DNA of 64,000 nucleotides. Origin: Aphanomyces cochlioides. Lineage: Eukaryota; Oomycota; Saprolegniomycetes; Saprolegniales; Verrucalvaceae. The position numbers and the translations under genes were made by a program. How positions within the stretch are numbered: position 1 is the first letter of the stretch; each line of letters starts with the position of its first letter. The notes below the pieces were generated by a model. That model saw nothing but the letters and a program-made list of their open reading frames with translations, searched no databases and had not been told where the DNA came from. Below, in pieces: positions 40,901 through 51,570 of this stretch. The stretch covers positions 2,711,066 through 2,775,065 of the forward strand of contig JAHQRK010000009.1 of assembly GCA_019828595.1 (NCBI GenBank), given 5' to 3'.

Positions 40901-42068
40901 TTCGCCACCAAGCCTCGAAGAACTTTTGAACCTCCCCGTGTGGCTGACATCCTACCCCGCTCTGCAAGTTGGTCCTGCGGGTGCTACATCAAATGTCGTG
41001 AAGACTGCTCTGTGTCGTCGATGGTGTAGACATGCGTCTCAAAACGGTTTCCACTGCCTCAAAGACTTCTTGACACGGCAAGGGACATGGCCTACAAGAG
41101 CTGCGTTTATTGATCGACTGTCATCCAACAACCGTGCGGCACAAGTGACGTTACAAGCGAACGGCGCGATGGGATTTGCAGCACCCGAACGTGCTGGTCA
41201 AGTTTATAGCCACCTCACCAAGATATTCGACCAAGTCCTCCGCACGTCTGGCGTTCGAACTGGAACTGCTTTGACCGATATCGATACAACAAGTCACCCT
41301 TTCAAGGCACTTTTCAAAGATCAATTGCTATCCTTCGAGCGTTGGCCCAAGCGACTCGTATCACGTTTGGCGCATCACGCCCCTTCGGATGGAAAACCGC
41401 ACCCAGTGGCGACATCGTCCCGCGTCGAGCAACAAGATATTGCGACCTACGTGCGACTCATCCGCAAAACATGCCGTTGGCCGCCTCCCCTCCATGGCGA
41501 CGTTTGGTTTCGACTGTTGTTCAACATGCTGCCTGTCAACTCGCGCTTGTTCTACTTGCAACCTCAGCAGCCAGACGTAATTTGCTGTGTCTATACCAAT
41601 TGCGACGCACCGGAGAACCAACACCACGCCTTCCACACCTGCTCTCGCGTGTATCCCCTTTGGCGTTTTCACGCGACCGCTTGGCGATGCTTCGGTGTCA
41701 ATTTCGATTGGACTGCCATCACCAACATCGACCGCTTTCAAGTCAACGAACGCGGTAGCCAGCTTCAAGACATACTGTTTGTGCTCTGGGCTCTTCTGTG
41801 TGCTTCCAACCTTCACTATATTTGGACAACGCACAACGCCGCCAAGTTCGAATCGAAGGAGCCGCCTCCGCCAGAAATTTGGCAAGAAGTCAGCTTCATC
41901 CGATGGCATGCATCGATCCGCAGATGGCTTCGCCTCCAAGAAGTTGACAGCCCTCAACGAGTGGAAGCAATTTCAGCAATCAATACTTTGCATAGACAAC
42001 CTGTCTATCGCCCACTGGTAGCCAAGTACCCGACTTTGCTCGCGCTCCAACCTTCAGCCCCAAATTAA
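37914..42068 (+). CDS. ORF2: APE endonuclease-reverse transcriptase, family A (unit 5, truncated element)
   Basis: Intact 1384 aa. It carries A428 and E1316 like units 1 and 2 rather than the V/K variants of the full-length copy 7 kb upstream, so two A lineages sit in one stack. All EN and RT catalytic motifs are present. Confidence 0.95.
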   Translation: MLRTQRLSRSVAKVVAAGLFTKFPILELTTANLNGLKDNGHLVARRLQIPTQAVFFQETKINNIKHLETFQLHLNNEVGVGKYKLFTNDLRTDRVDSLNNRRCGVASYFHGSMPGFLDLQHLTTHDRPGRYMVVRTQWDGVPVYFHNVYAPVIAHSRAPFFDDLPRDFEDDSIHFVGGDFNLPLEEHLDATRPRQDHNAGKAECIAWLSALGVIDAWRMHHPNERVYSGPGRSNRLDYLFVDQDIVAQTYARSSYSPSSFAGDHMEHKVVLSCEQRAPDRSYWRLPRELLKNPQVVAAIKAEANQLLDEMRADDTQNFGAKWYGWLKRMKKRLQVSHRQYIDSMKYTLNSLKMKWLTSRRAFDMGLVETSIVNTARQALDTARSEYRQFNLDQQFDFHANVNERGTSHFFRRPKGIKVPLSSVTINGATSTDPSEVKAGFTSHWKNIMVTPRDQPPLNRARRRAIIRAITRRLTQEQRDALESPLTAEDLCGALKSMNPNKSPGSDGWPAAFFQVSPDVFAQILLKVFNYQLTHHGHLLLQQRRSAVALLFKAGDRGDPGNYRPITLMSVEVKILSRALAYRLAQVAPYLAHPSQAGFVPGRRLHDHVMLVQALQTFCTNEDHDYYATFLDFSKAYDMVDQGFLFDVLKEMNIGPTFVSWVQLLYNTPLVQIIFNDGLGPTIRPTRGVKQGCPLSCMLFVLYLEPLGEMLRGSPDFGIPLPNGDSLTSIYFADDTTLLSSSLQAAVEQMAIVEDFCSVSGARLNVAKCMTLALNNNLDIEDIDDGGLLNVLPSEKPVKYLGILFGHRLPRDFQVQQLNDKFLAAFQTWGSRARTIQGRKLIVSTMLLSLLWHVTAAVYVPPTMVAVWQRMVNKYILGRKTQITDHHRSTICRKWQFDQKLGLGIPHVASKLRTQRLLRLQLLMQPNSPNTFAPWKLLVKRQFSRVMNKLYRDTHPFDFLTYFPNHSSKWLFLWELHPLWHDIWHQWAATPMAKRTASPPSLEELLNLPVWLTSYPALQVGPAGATSNVVKTALCRRWCRHASQNGFHCLKDFLTRQGTWPTRAAFIDRLSSNNRAAQVTLQANGAMGFAAPERAGQVYSHLTKIFDQVLRTSGVRTGTALTDIDTTSHPFKALFKDQLLSFERWPKRLVSRLAHHAPSDGKPHPVATSSRVEQQDIATYVRLIRKTCRWPPPLHGDVWFRLLFNMLPVNSRLFYLQPQQPDVICCVYTNCDAPENQHHAFHTCSRVYPLWRFHATAWRCFGVNFDWTAITNIDRFQVNERGSQLQDILFVLWALLCASNLHYIWTTHNAAKFESKEPPPPEIWQEVSFIRWHASIRRWLRLQEVDSPQRVEAISAINTLHRQPVYRPLVAKYPTLLALQPSAPN

Positions 42069-42225
42069 CAAGCCCCAAGTATTTATTCAACAAGTCAAAA
42101 ATCGCTGTACTCCAAAGCCCAAAGTAGAAAATCTGCTGAAGCATTTGGAAGTGGGATGAGCCGTTAGTAGGCAATATTAGTATTAGTAGATATTGAAAGT
42201 CTATTAATATACCTCCCCATTGCAG

Positions 42226-42240
42226 TGAGCTATACGACCT
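42226..42240. repeat. Target-site duplication between A and C (unit 5)
   Basis: TGAGCTATACGACCT, followed by CCCTGAAGAC of C. Confidence 0.92.
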
Positions 42241-43929
42241 CCCTGAAGACTCGGTCGCCAAGTGGCAGTCCATGGTGTACAAGTTCATCTTGACAAGAAA
42301 GCGACACAAGGAAGACAAGCACATGTCCTTGATCAACTCTGGCGTGGCGTATCATCCCAGCCTGGGTCTCAGGATTCCGCATATTGCGTCAAGAATTCGT
42401 GCTCAACGTGTTCAGCGACTTCAATTCCTTGTTCAGACCGACAACGAAGAACCATCGTTATGGTCTGTTCTCCCGAAGCAGCTCTTTCGAAGGTGCATGG
42501 AGCCGTTCGCAAGATACTCGTCGTGGGACTGCCTCATGTATCATCCCAACCACAACACAAATCACATGCGACTTGAAGTACTCCCTTTGTTGTGGCGGAA
42601 AATCTGGGCCAACTGGCATCGTATCCCCCTTACGCGCAAATGTCCTGAAACGCCGACACAATCTCAGCTCCCTACCATGTCTGTTTGGCTGCAAATTCAT
42701 CCGCTGTTTTTGGTTCCTGGTTCCAATGGACCAACCTCGCTTGCTGTCGCCCTCAAACATCATCGTCCCTTCTACAAGTTCCTCGCCCAAGAAGGCTTGC
42801 ATTGCTTGGACGATTTCGTCACCACACAACGCGTGTGGCCCTCCTATGAAGAATTCAAGTTGCAAATGGAGCCTTACGTTTGGCGGTTCCCTGGCGATGA
42901 TTTTCCACGCGTGTTTCGCCATTTGTATTCCCTGCTTTCACTCATTGCGACCACTGTATGGCAAGTACTGGGTATCCCTCTCGTGGAAGCTGTGCCTCCC
43001 AATCATGAAGTTCAAATCCCCGTCGGACAAGTTTGGAAGAATGTCTTTGTTCCTTTTCAACAATGGCCGCGCAAGTACTCCGATCGATTTGCTTTTGCGC
43101 GCCACTACTCACCAAACAGCACCCCTTGTCGAGCGATTCAAGAAACAATGATTTGGCGATCAAGAAATACATGAACAAGACTGTGAAACCTTTGATGCGA
43201 TATCCAACTCCTGTTCAAGCCGATGTGTGGTGGCGAATCTTGTTTCGGATGCTACCCGTCAACTCTCGCTTCTTTTTCCTTCAAGACACCAACCCTAGCA
43301 TTATCGAATGCTCCTTTCCTGGTTGCTCAGCCGTCGAAACGATACAACACATCCTGTTCGACTGCAAGTTTGTCAAGCCTGTGTGGAATTGGCATCAAGC
43401 AGCGTGGCGGCCGTTTGGTATTCCATTTACATGGAATACGATTATCAACCTCGACGAATTCGCGGTTTCTGAAGAATGGGTGTCTCATTTTTCAGTGATT
43501 CGTCGTTTGTGGGTCCTTCTCGTTTCATCTTTGCTACGGGACTTTTGGATTCATCGCAATCGAACCAAGTTTGAAGGCAAAACAGTGCCATACATCCAGG
43601 CGGTCAAGGAAGTATCTCTTGTTTCGTGGACCGCAAATATCAGACGAATGCTCCGTGATCCTACAATGGACAGTGATGAAGCAATGCAAGTCTCCGAGAT
43701 AGTCGAAAAACTCAAGTCTCATACCAACTACACTTGGTTTTGGGAGAAGAACTTGCGAGCGACACTTGTGTAAAGAAGTCTCAAGATTTCAAGACAATGC
43801 AAGAGCTCAATCGAACTCACGCAACGATTCAAGTGGCTTTCGAGTAGAACTTAGTAGTCCTTGTTCCCCATTGGGTCGTCTAGGCAAATATTTATAGGGG
43901 TTAAAGGTCAAATATACCCCGATTGTCAT
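42241..43929 (+). mobile_element. Family C, 5'-truncated (unit 5)
   Basis: Oldest element of the four-member stack. Shares T at 42928 with unit 3 and has a private single-base deletion. Confidence 0.9.
42242..43773 (+). pseudogene. Family C ORF2 fragment with a frameshift (unit 5)
   Basis: A missing A near 43078 (AAGTACTCCGATCG for AAGTACATCCGATCG) splits the frame. The N-terminal part ends out of frame at 43174, and the CCHC and C-terminal parts continue in the shifted frame to 43773. Confidence 0.87.
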
Positions 43930-43944
43930 TGAGCTATACGACCT
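43930..43944. repeat. Target-site duplication at the C/spacer edge (unit 5)
   Basis: TGAGCTATACGACCT, then spacer. Confidence 0.9.
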
Positions 43945-44943
43945 ATTATACTTATTCCCATACACACCACATCACACAACACACGTTCTCAAACACATTG
44001 ACACACACACTTTTTTCCACACACAAAAGAAACCTACAACATATCCCACACACCATCCACTCTCCCAACAAAACAAAACCTACGCAATTCAATTTGGCAT
44101 CCGCTCGTCGTCAGCCCTCGACAGTCCCAAGCTTCATTCCTCGTGTCCTCTGTCCATATCCTTTTACACGCATACTATTTAATTATAAACGTTATTATTA
44201 GCAGAGAGTTTTGACCTACATTTTCGTCTTTAAAGTCATGTTTCTCAAACGCTATAATGTTTTCCAAGTTATTTCTTATTGCATGCAAATCCTCATGAAA
44301 TTCATATTCGGCGGGTCAAATTTCTTATCAAAACTCAAATACTTTGCTTCAGTATGGAGAAAAGTTCATCGTCGTTGTCGACCACTGTCAAGTGGCTCAT
44401 TCATATAACGCCAACAAGCCAGGACAGAGCTTTGTGAAGGCAAAGCTACACGATCTTGAAAAGATTGTCGACCCCATTCGAGATGCTTCGTTTTGTTTAT
44501 CCGTGTAGATTCCTATTTACATGTATTTTGGATGCATGCCTTGGCTGCCACGTTGAGGTGATTCAAATGAAATTCACAGACTCAGAGATCATTGCAAACG
44601 ATTGCATGACTACATCAAGACATGTCGGCGTATCTCGATGTGTCAACCATCGTAAACACACGAGCGTTTGGAGCAAGCCTCGCGAAGAGACTCAACAGAA
44701 CAAAAACAAGACTGCATTTGTCTTGTCAAGAGTATAGATGGACACTGCAGATGGACCACAGTCCGTGAAAGAGAGATTCAAGGAATGTCTTATCCATATG
44801 TGCGTAGAGGTGAGCACATCTTTTCGTGCTGGACGTGGCATGAGGTGACCAGTAAGAGCTGAGAAGAATACAGGAGGAATCCTAAGGAAAGGCAAGAATG
44901 TTGGGAGGAGAGGACGAAATCGGAGAAAAGGGGAAAAAAACGT
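43945..44943. repeat. tRNA-Ile spacer (unit 5 to 6)
   Basis: 999 bp. C at 44250 (not G), a shortened T run near 44010, and GTCGACCCC for GTCGATCCC near 44467. No gene called. Confidence 0.75.
44934..44940 (-). terminator. Pol III T7 terminator of tRNA-Ile copy 6
   Basis: Seven T on the minus strand, 3 nt past the tRNA; the longest of the six. Confidence 0.85.
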
Positions 44944-45016
44944 TGGTCATACTGGGGCTCGAACCCAGGACCCTGGCGTTATTAGCACCATGCTCTACCG
45001 ACTGAGCTATACGACC
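44944..45016 (-). tRNA. tRNA-Ile(AAT), copy 6
   Basis: 73 nt identical to the others; last tRNA gene in the window. On the plus strand GACC is followed by GTGCAACTGC of a differently truncated A element. Confidence 0.96.
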
Positions 45017-45577
45017 GTGCAACTGCACCGACTTTTTGATGAAGACCGTGCATGCTTTGAGTACTTTGTGAGACAACGCCGTATGACCCGCGAGCACGTT
45101 CAAGCCATCTTCAGCAACATCGAGCTATTCAAGAACATCGACTTCATCGATACTACCATTGACGGCGACGAGATTTCCCTCCATCGCGGCGACCTGGAAG
45201 AAGTGTTGGCTGTGGCAGAAGTTCTCTTGGCCATTCATGCTCCAACGTACTACAACAGTGATGCTGCGATCGTGGCCTCTACCAAGTACCCGGTCACTGC
45301 ACTGGCTTCTCATTTGGGCTCCCGCTGTTTGTCGGGCGTATCGCTATCTGCCATATTGCTTGACACGAGCTTCGGCCTCTTGATTTGGAATATCATGGAA
45401 ACGTTGTATGCCGGCGAAGACGAGAAGTCGCGATACGTCTTGACCACGATCCTGGAATTCCATGAGGCTGGCTCCCTGGACCCCACCTTCGACAACCAAG
45501 TGATGTTCCAACCCGACACTCAGACACTCATGCTGGGAGATGTTGCGAACGCAACGTCTGTCGCGTTCCGTGGCTAA
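45017..45577 (+). pseudogene. ORF1 remnant with a 78-bp in-frame deletion (unit 6)
   Basis: Only the last part of ORF1. Relative to unit 1, bases equivalent to 900-977 are missing, joining FVRQR directly to RMTREHVQ in frame (26 residues lost). The removed segment does not start GT and end AG, so a processed intron is unlikely. TAA at 45575-45577. Confidence 0.83.
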
Positions 45578-48500
45578 GGTGGTCGCGGCCGGTCTCTTCA
45601 CCAAGTTCCCCATACTCGAACTGACCACTGCCAACCTCAATGGGCTGAAAGACAACGGACATCTTGTGGCGCGGCGACTCCAAATTCCGACCCAAGCCGT
45701 TTTCTTTCAAGAAACCAAAATCAATAACATCAAACATCTCGAAACCTTCCAACTCCACCTCAACAACGAAGTAGGCGTTGGCAAATACAAGCTCTTCACC
45801 AACGATCTCCGCACTGATCGCGTCGACTCACTCAACAATCGGCGCTGCGGTGTGGCATCGTATTTCCATGGATCCATGCCTGGATTCCTCGACCTGCAAC
45901 ACTTGACCACCCATGACCGACCTGGAAGATACATGGTTGTTCGAACTCAGTGGGACGGCGTTCCTGTGTACTTTCACAACGTCTATGCCCCGGTTATCGC
46001 TCACTCTCGAGCACCGTTTTTCGACGATCTGCCTCGCGACTTTGAAGACGACAGCATTCACTTTGTCGGAGGCGATTTCAACTTACCCTGGAGGAGCATC
46101 TGGACGCGACTCGACCTCGCCAAGACCACAACGCTGGTAAGGCGGAATGCATTGCCTGGCTTTCAGCACTTGGTGTTATCGATGCGTGGAGGATGCACCA
46201 CCCCAACGAGCGCGTTTACAGCGGCCCTGGTCGAAGCAACCGCCTCGACTACCTGTTTGTGGACCAAGATATCGTCGCTCAAACGTACGCACGTTCAAGC
46301 TATTCCCCAAGCAGCTTTGCAGGCGACCACATGGAACACAAAGTGGTCCTCTCCTGCGAGCAGCGAGCTCCCGACCGAAGTTACTGGCGCCTCCCCGTGA
46401 GCTCTTAAAGAACCCTCAAGTAGTCGCAGCGATCAAGGCCGAAGCCAATCAACTTTTGGACGAGATGCGCGCAGACGACACTCAAAACTTTGGCGCAAAG
46501 TGGGTACGGCTGGTTGAAGAGAATGAAGAAGCGTCTCCAAGTCAGTCATCGCCAGTACATTGACTCGATGAAGTACACACTCAACAGCCTCAAGATGAAG
46601 TGGCTTACTTCCCGCCGAGCATTCGACATGGGACTCGTTGAGACATCCATTGTTAATACCGCCCGTCAAGCCCTTGACACTGCCCGCAGCGAGTACCGAC
46701 AGTTCAACCTGGATCAGCAATTCGACTTTCACGCCAACGTCAACGAGCGAGGTACCAGTCACTTTTTTCGTCGACCCAAGGGGATCAAAGTGCCGCTCTC
46801 GTCCGTGACAATCAACGGTGCAACGTCGACTGACCCGTCTGAAGTCAAGGCTGGTTTTACGTCTCATTGGAAAAACATCATGGTCACTCCAAGAGACCAA
46901 CCACCGTTGAATCGGGCCCGTCGCCGAGCTATCATTCGAGCCATTACTCGACGTCTCACTCAAGAACAGCGCGACGCTCTGGAAAGTCCTCTCACGGCGG
47001 AAGACCTGTGCGGCGCGCTCAAGTCTATGAACCCGAACAAGTCTCCTGGTTCAGACGGCTGGCCTGCAGCTTTCTTTCAAGTCTCCCCGGACGTATTCGC
47101 CCAAATCCTGCTCAAGGTGTTCAACTACCAACTCACCCATCACGGTCACCTCCTGCTCCAACAACGCCGAAGTGCAGTGGCGCTCTTGTTCAAGGCTGGA
47201 GACAGAGGCGACCCTGGCAACTATCGGCCGATTACTCTCATGTCGGTTGAAGTCAAGATTCTATCGCGGGCGCTGGCCTACCGTCTTGCACAAGTTGCCC
47301 CATACCTCGCTCACCCAAGCCAAGCTGGTTTTGTCCCTGGCCGTCGCTTGCACGACCACGTGATGCTGGTACAAGCATTGCAGACTTTCTGTACCAATGA
47401 AGACCACGACTACTACGCGACGTTTCTCGACTTTTCCAAGGCATACGATATGGTTGACCAAGGCTTTCTCTTCGACGTACTCAAGGAGATGAACATCGGT
47501 CCCACATTTGTGTCTTGGGTTCAGTTGCTTTACAATACGCCTCTGGTCCAGATCATTTTCAACGACGGTCTTGGCCCTACCATACGGCCTACCCGCGGAG
47601 TCAAGCAAGGTTGCCCCCTATCGTGCATGCTCTTCGTACTTTACCTCGAGCCACTCGGCGAAATGCTACGCGGATCTCCTGATTTTGGTATTCCCCTTCC
47701 AAATGGAGACTCACTGACGAGCATCTACTTTGCCGACGACACGACTCTACTCTCGTCATCCCTCCAAGCGGCGGTCGAGCAAATGGCAATTGTCGAAGAC
47801 TTTTGCTCTGTGTCTGGAGCTCGTCTCAACGTTGCCAAGTGCATGACTTTGGCGCTCAACAACAATCTCGATATCGAAGACATCGACGATGGTGGCCTCT
47901 TGAACGTCTTGCCGAGCGAGAAGCCAGTGAAATACCTTGGTATTCTCTTTGGCCACCGACTGCCGCGCGATTTTCAAGTCCAGCAACTGAACGACAAGTT
48001 TCTGGCTGCGTTTCAAACGTGGGGAAGTCGTGCGCGAACCATCCAAGGCCGCAAACTCATCGTATCGACCATGTTGTTGTCGTTGTTATGGCATGTCACG
48101 GCTGCAGTGTATGTGCCTCCAACGATGGTTGCCGTTTGGCAAAGAATGGTCAACAAGTACATCCTTGGTCGGAAGACGCAAATCACCGACCATCATCGCT
48201 CAACTATTTGCCGCAAGTGGCAGTTCGATCAAAAACTCGGCCTCGGTATTCCGCATGTGGCTTCGAAGCTTCGGACTCAGCGACTGCTGCGGCTCCAACT
48301 CTTGATGCAGCCCAATTCACCCAACACATTTGCCCCATGGAAGTTGCTTGTCAAGAGACAATTTTCCCGTGTCATGAACAAGCTGTATCGCGACACCCAC
48401 CCGTTCGACTTTCTCACGTACTTCCCCAACCACAGCTCCAAGTGGTTGTTTTTGTGGGAGCTGCATCCTCTTTGGCACGACATTTGGCATCAATGGGCCG

Positions 48501-49693
48501 CCACACCTATGGCCAAGCGAACCGCTTCGCCACCAAGCCTCGAAGAACTTTTGAACCTCCCCGTGTGGCTGACATCCTACCCCGCTCTGCAAGTTGGTCC
48601 TGCGGGTGCTACATCAAATGTCGTGAAGACTGCTCTGTGTCGTCGATGGTGTAGACATGCGTCTCAAAACGGTTTCCACTGCCTCAAAGACTTCTTGACA
48701 CGGCAAGGGACATGGCCTACAAGAGCTGCGTTTATTGATCGACTGTCATCCAACAACCGTGCGGCACAAGTGACGTTACAAGCGAACGGCGCGATGGGAT
48801 TTGCAGCACCCGAACGTGCTGGTCAAGTTTATAGCCACCTCACCAAGATATTCGACCAAGTCCTCCGCACGTCTGGCGTTCGAACTGGAACTGCTTTGAC
48901 CGATATCGATACAACAAGTCACCCTTTCAAGGCACTTTTCAAAGATCAATTGCTATCCTTCGAGCGTTGGCCCAAGCGACTCGTATCACGTTTGGCGCAT
49001 CACGCCCCTTCGGATGGAAAACCGCACCCAGTGGCGACATCGTCCCGCGTCGAGCAACAAGATATTGCGACCTACGTGCGACTCATCCGCAAAACATGCC
49101 GTTGGCCGCCTCCCCTCCATGGCGACGTTTGGTTTCGACTGTTGTTCAACATGCTGCCTGTCAACTCGCGCTTGTTCTACTTGCAACCTCAGCAGCCAGA
49201 CGTAATTTGCTGTGTCTATACCAATTGCGACGCACCGGAGAACCAACACCACGCCTTCCACACCTGCTCTCGCGTGTATCCCCTTTGGCGTTTTCACGCG
49301 ACCGCTTGGCGATGCTTCGGTGTCAATTTCGATTGGACTGCCATCACCAACATCGACCGCTTTCAAGTCAACGAACGCGGTAGCCAGCTTCAAGACATAC
49401 TGTTTGTGCTCTGGGCTCTTCTGTGTGCTTCCAACCTTCACTATATTTGGACAACGCACAACGCCGCCAAGTTCGAATCGAAGGAGCCGCCTCCGCCAGA
49501 AATTTGGCAAGAAGTCAGCTTCATCCGATGGCATGCATCGATCCGCAGATGGCTTCGCCTCCAAGAAGTTGACAGCCCTCAACGAGTGGAAGCAATTTCA
49601 GCAATCAATACTTTGCATAGACAACCTGTCTATCGCCCACTGGTAGCCAAGTACCCGACTTTGCTCGCGCTCCAACCTTCAGCCCCAAATTAA
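45540..49693 (+). pseudogene. ORF2 with three single-base indels (unit 6)
   Basis: A C is missing in the run at 46086-46088 (GGDFNLP region), a C is missing at 46393-46396, and a G is added at 46502-46504 (AAGTGGGTACGG). The endonuclease is therefore broken after GGDFN. From about 46504 the RT, FADD and CCHC parts are open to 49693. All three lie in homopolymers, so sequencing error is possible. Confidence 0.85.
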
Positions 49694-49850
49694 CAAGCCC
49701 CAAGTATTTATTCAACAAGTCAAAAATCGCTGTACTCCAAAGCCCAAAGTAGAAAATCTGCTGAAGCATTTGGAAGTGGGATGAGCCGTTAGTAGGCAAT
49801 ATTAGTATTAGTAGATATTGAAAGTCTATTAATATACCTCCCCATTGCAG

Positions 49851-49865
49851 TGAGCTATACGACCT
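49851..49865. repeat. Target-site duplication between A and C (unit 6)
   Basis: TGAGCTATACGACCT; C follows. Confidence 0.92.
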
Positions 49866-51555
49866 CCCTGAAGACTCGGTCGCCAAGTGGCAGTCCATGG
49901 TGTACAAGTTCATCTTGACAAGAAAGCGACACAAGGAAGACAAGCACATGTCCTTGATCAACTCTGGCGTGGCGTATCATCCCAGCCTGGGTCTCAGGAT
50001 TCCGCATATTGCGTCAAGAATTCGTGCTCAACGTGTTCAGCGACTTCAATTCCTTGTTCAGACCGACAACGAAGAACCATCGTTATGGTCTGTTCTCCCG
50101 AAGCAGCTCTTTCGAAGGTGCATGGAGCCGTTCGCAAGATACTCGTCGTGGGACTGCCTCATGTATCATCCCAACCACAACACAAATCACATGCGACTTG
50201 AAGTACTCCCTTTGTTGTGGCGGAAAATCTGGGCCAACTGGCATCGTATCCCCCTTACGCGCAAATGTCCTGAAACGCCGACACAATCTCAGCTCCCTAC
50301 CATGTCTGTTTGGCTGCAAATTCATCCGCTGTTTTTGGTTCCTGGTTCCAATGGACCAACCTCGCTTGCTGTCGCCCTCAAACATCATCGTCCCTTCTAC
50401 AAGTTCCTCGCCCAAGAAGGCTTGCATTGCTTGGACGATTTCGTCACCACACAACGCGTGTGGCCCTCCTATGAAGAATTCAAGTTGCAAATGGAGCCTT
50501 ACGTTTGGCGGTTCCCTGGCGATGATTTTCCACGCGTGTTTCGCCATTTGTACTCCCTGCTTTCACTCATTGCGACCACTGTATGGCAAGTACTGGGTAT
50601 CCCTCTCGTGGAAGCTGTGCCTCCCAATCATGAAGTTCAAATCCCCGTCGGACAAGTTTGGAAGAATGTCTTTGTTCCTTTTCAACAATGGCCGCGCAAG
50701 TACATCCGATCGATTTGCTTTTGCGCGCCACTACTCACCAAACAGCACCCCTTGTCGAGCGATTCAAGAAACAATGATTTGGCGATCAAGAAATACATGA
50801 ACAAGACTGTGAAACCTTTGATGCGATATCCAACTCCTGTTCAAGCCGATGTGTGGTGGCGAATCTTGTTTCGGATGCTACCCGTCAACTCTCGCTTCTT
50901 TTTCCTTCAAGACACCAACCCTAGCATTATCGAATGCTCCTTTCCTGGTTGCTCAGCCGTCGAAACGATACAACACATCCTGTTCGACTGCAAGTTTGTC
51001 AAGCCTGTGTGGAATTGGCATCAAGCAGCGTGGCGGCCGTTTGGTATTCCATTTACATGGAATACGATTATCAACCTCGACGAATTCGCGGTTTCTGAAG
51101 AATGGGTGTCTCATTTTTCAGTGATTCGTCGTTTGTGGGTCCTTCTCGTTTCATCTTTGCTACGGGACTTTTGGATTCATCGCAATCGAACCAAGTTTGA
51201 AGGCAAAACAGTGCCATACATCCAGGCGGTCAAGGAAGTATCTCTTGTTTCGTGGACCGCAAATATCAGACGAATGCTCCGTGATCCTACAATGGACAGT
51301 GATGAAGCAATGCAAGTCTCCGAGATAGTCGAAAAACTCAAGTCTCATACCAACTACACTTGGTTTTGGGAGAAGAACTTGCGAGCGACACTTGTGTAAA
51401 GAAGTCTCAAGATTTCAAGACAATGCAAGAGCTCAATCGAACTCACGCAACGATTCAAGTGGCTTTCGAGTAGAACTTAGTAGTCCTTGTTCCCCATTGG
51501 GTCGTCTAGGCAAATATTTATAGGGGTTAAAGGTCAAATATACCCCGATTGTCAT
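49866..51555 (+). mobile_element. Family C, 5'-truncated (unit 6)
   Basis: Same endpoints as the other C copies. C at 50553 and Q (PYIQAV) variants. Confidence 0.9.
49867..51399 (+). pseudogene. Family C ORF2 C-terminal fragment (unit 6)
   Basis: Open; first ATG at 49897 gives 500 aa. CCHC and C-terminal block only. Confidence 0.85.
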
Positions 51556-51570
51556 TGAGCTATACGACCT
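51556..51570. repeat. Target-site duplication at the C/spacer edge (unit 6)
   Basis: TGAGCTATACGACCT; last clear duplication in the window. Confidence 0.9.

Larger units (their letters stand above)
36829..42225 (+). mobile_element. Family A, 5'-truncated (unit 5)
   Basis: Starts at the same AGCCAACCCTCC as in units 1-3, so it is a duplicate of that insertion, now two elements away from the tRNA. Confidence 0.93.
45017..49850 (+). mobile_element. Family A, 5'-truncated at a second point (unit 6)
   Basis: 4.8 kb. It begins at TGCAACTGCACC, about 485 bp further into ORF1 than the other truncated copies, so it is either an independent insertion or a secondary deletion. It also lacks 78 bp after position 45080. 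Confidence 0.9.
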
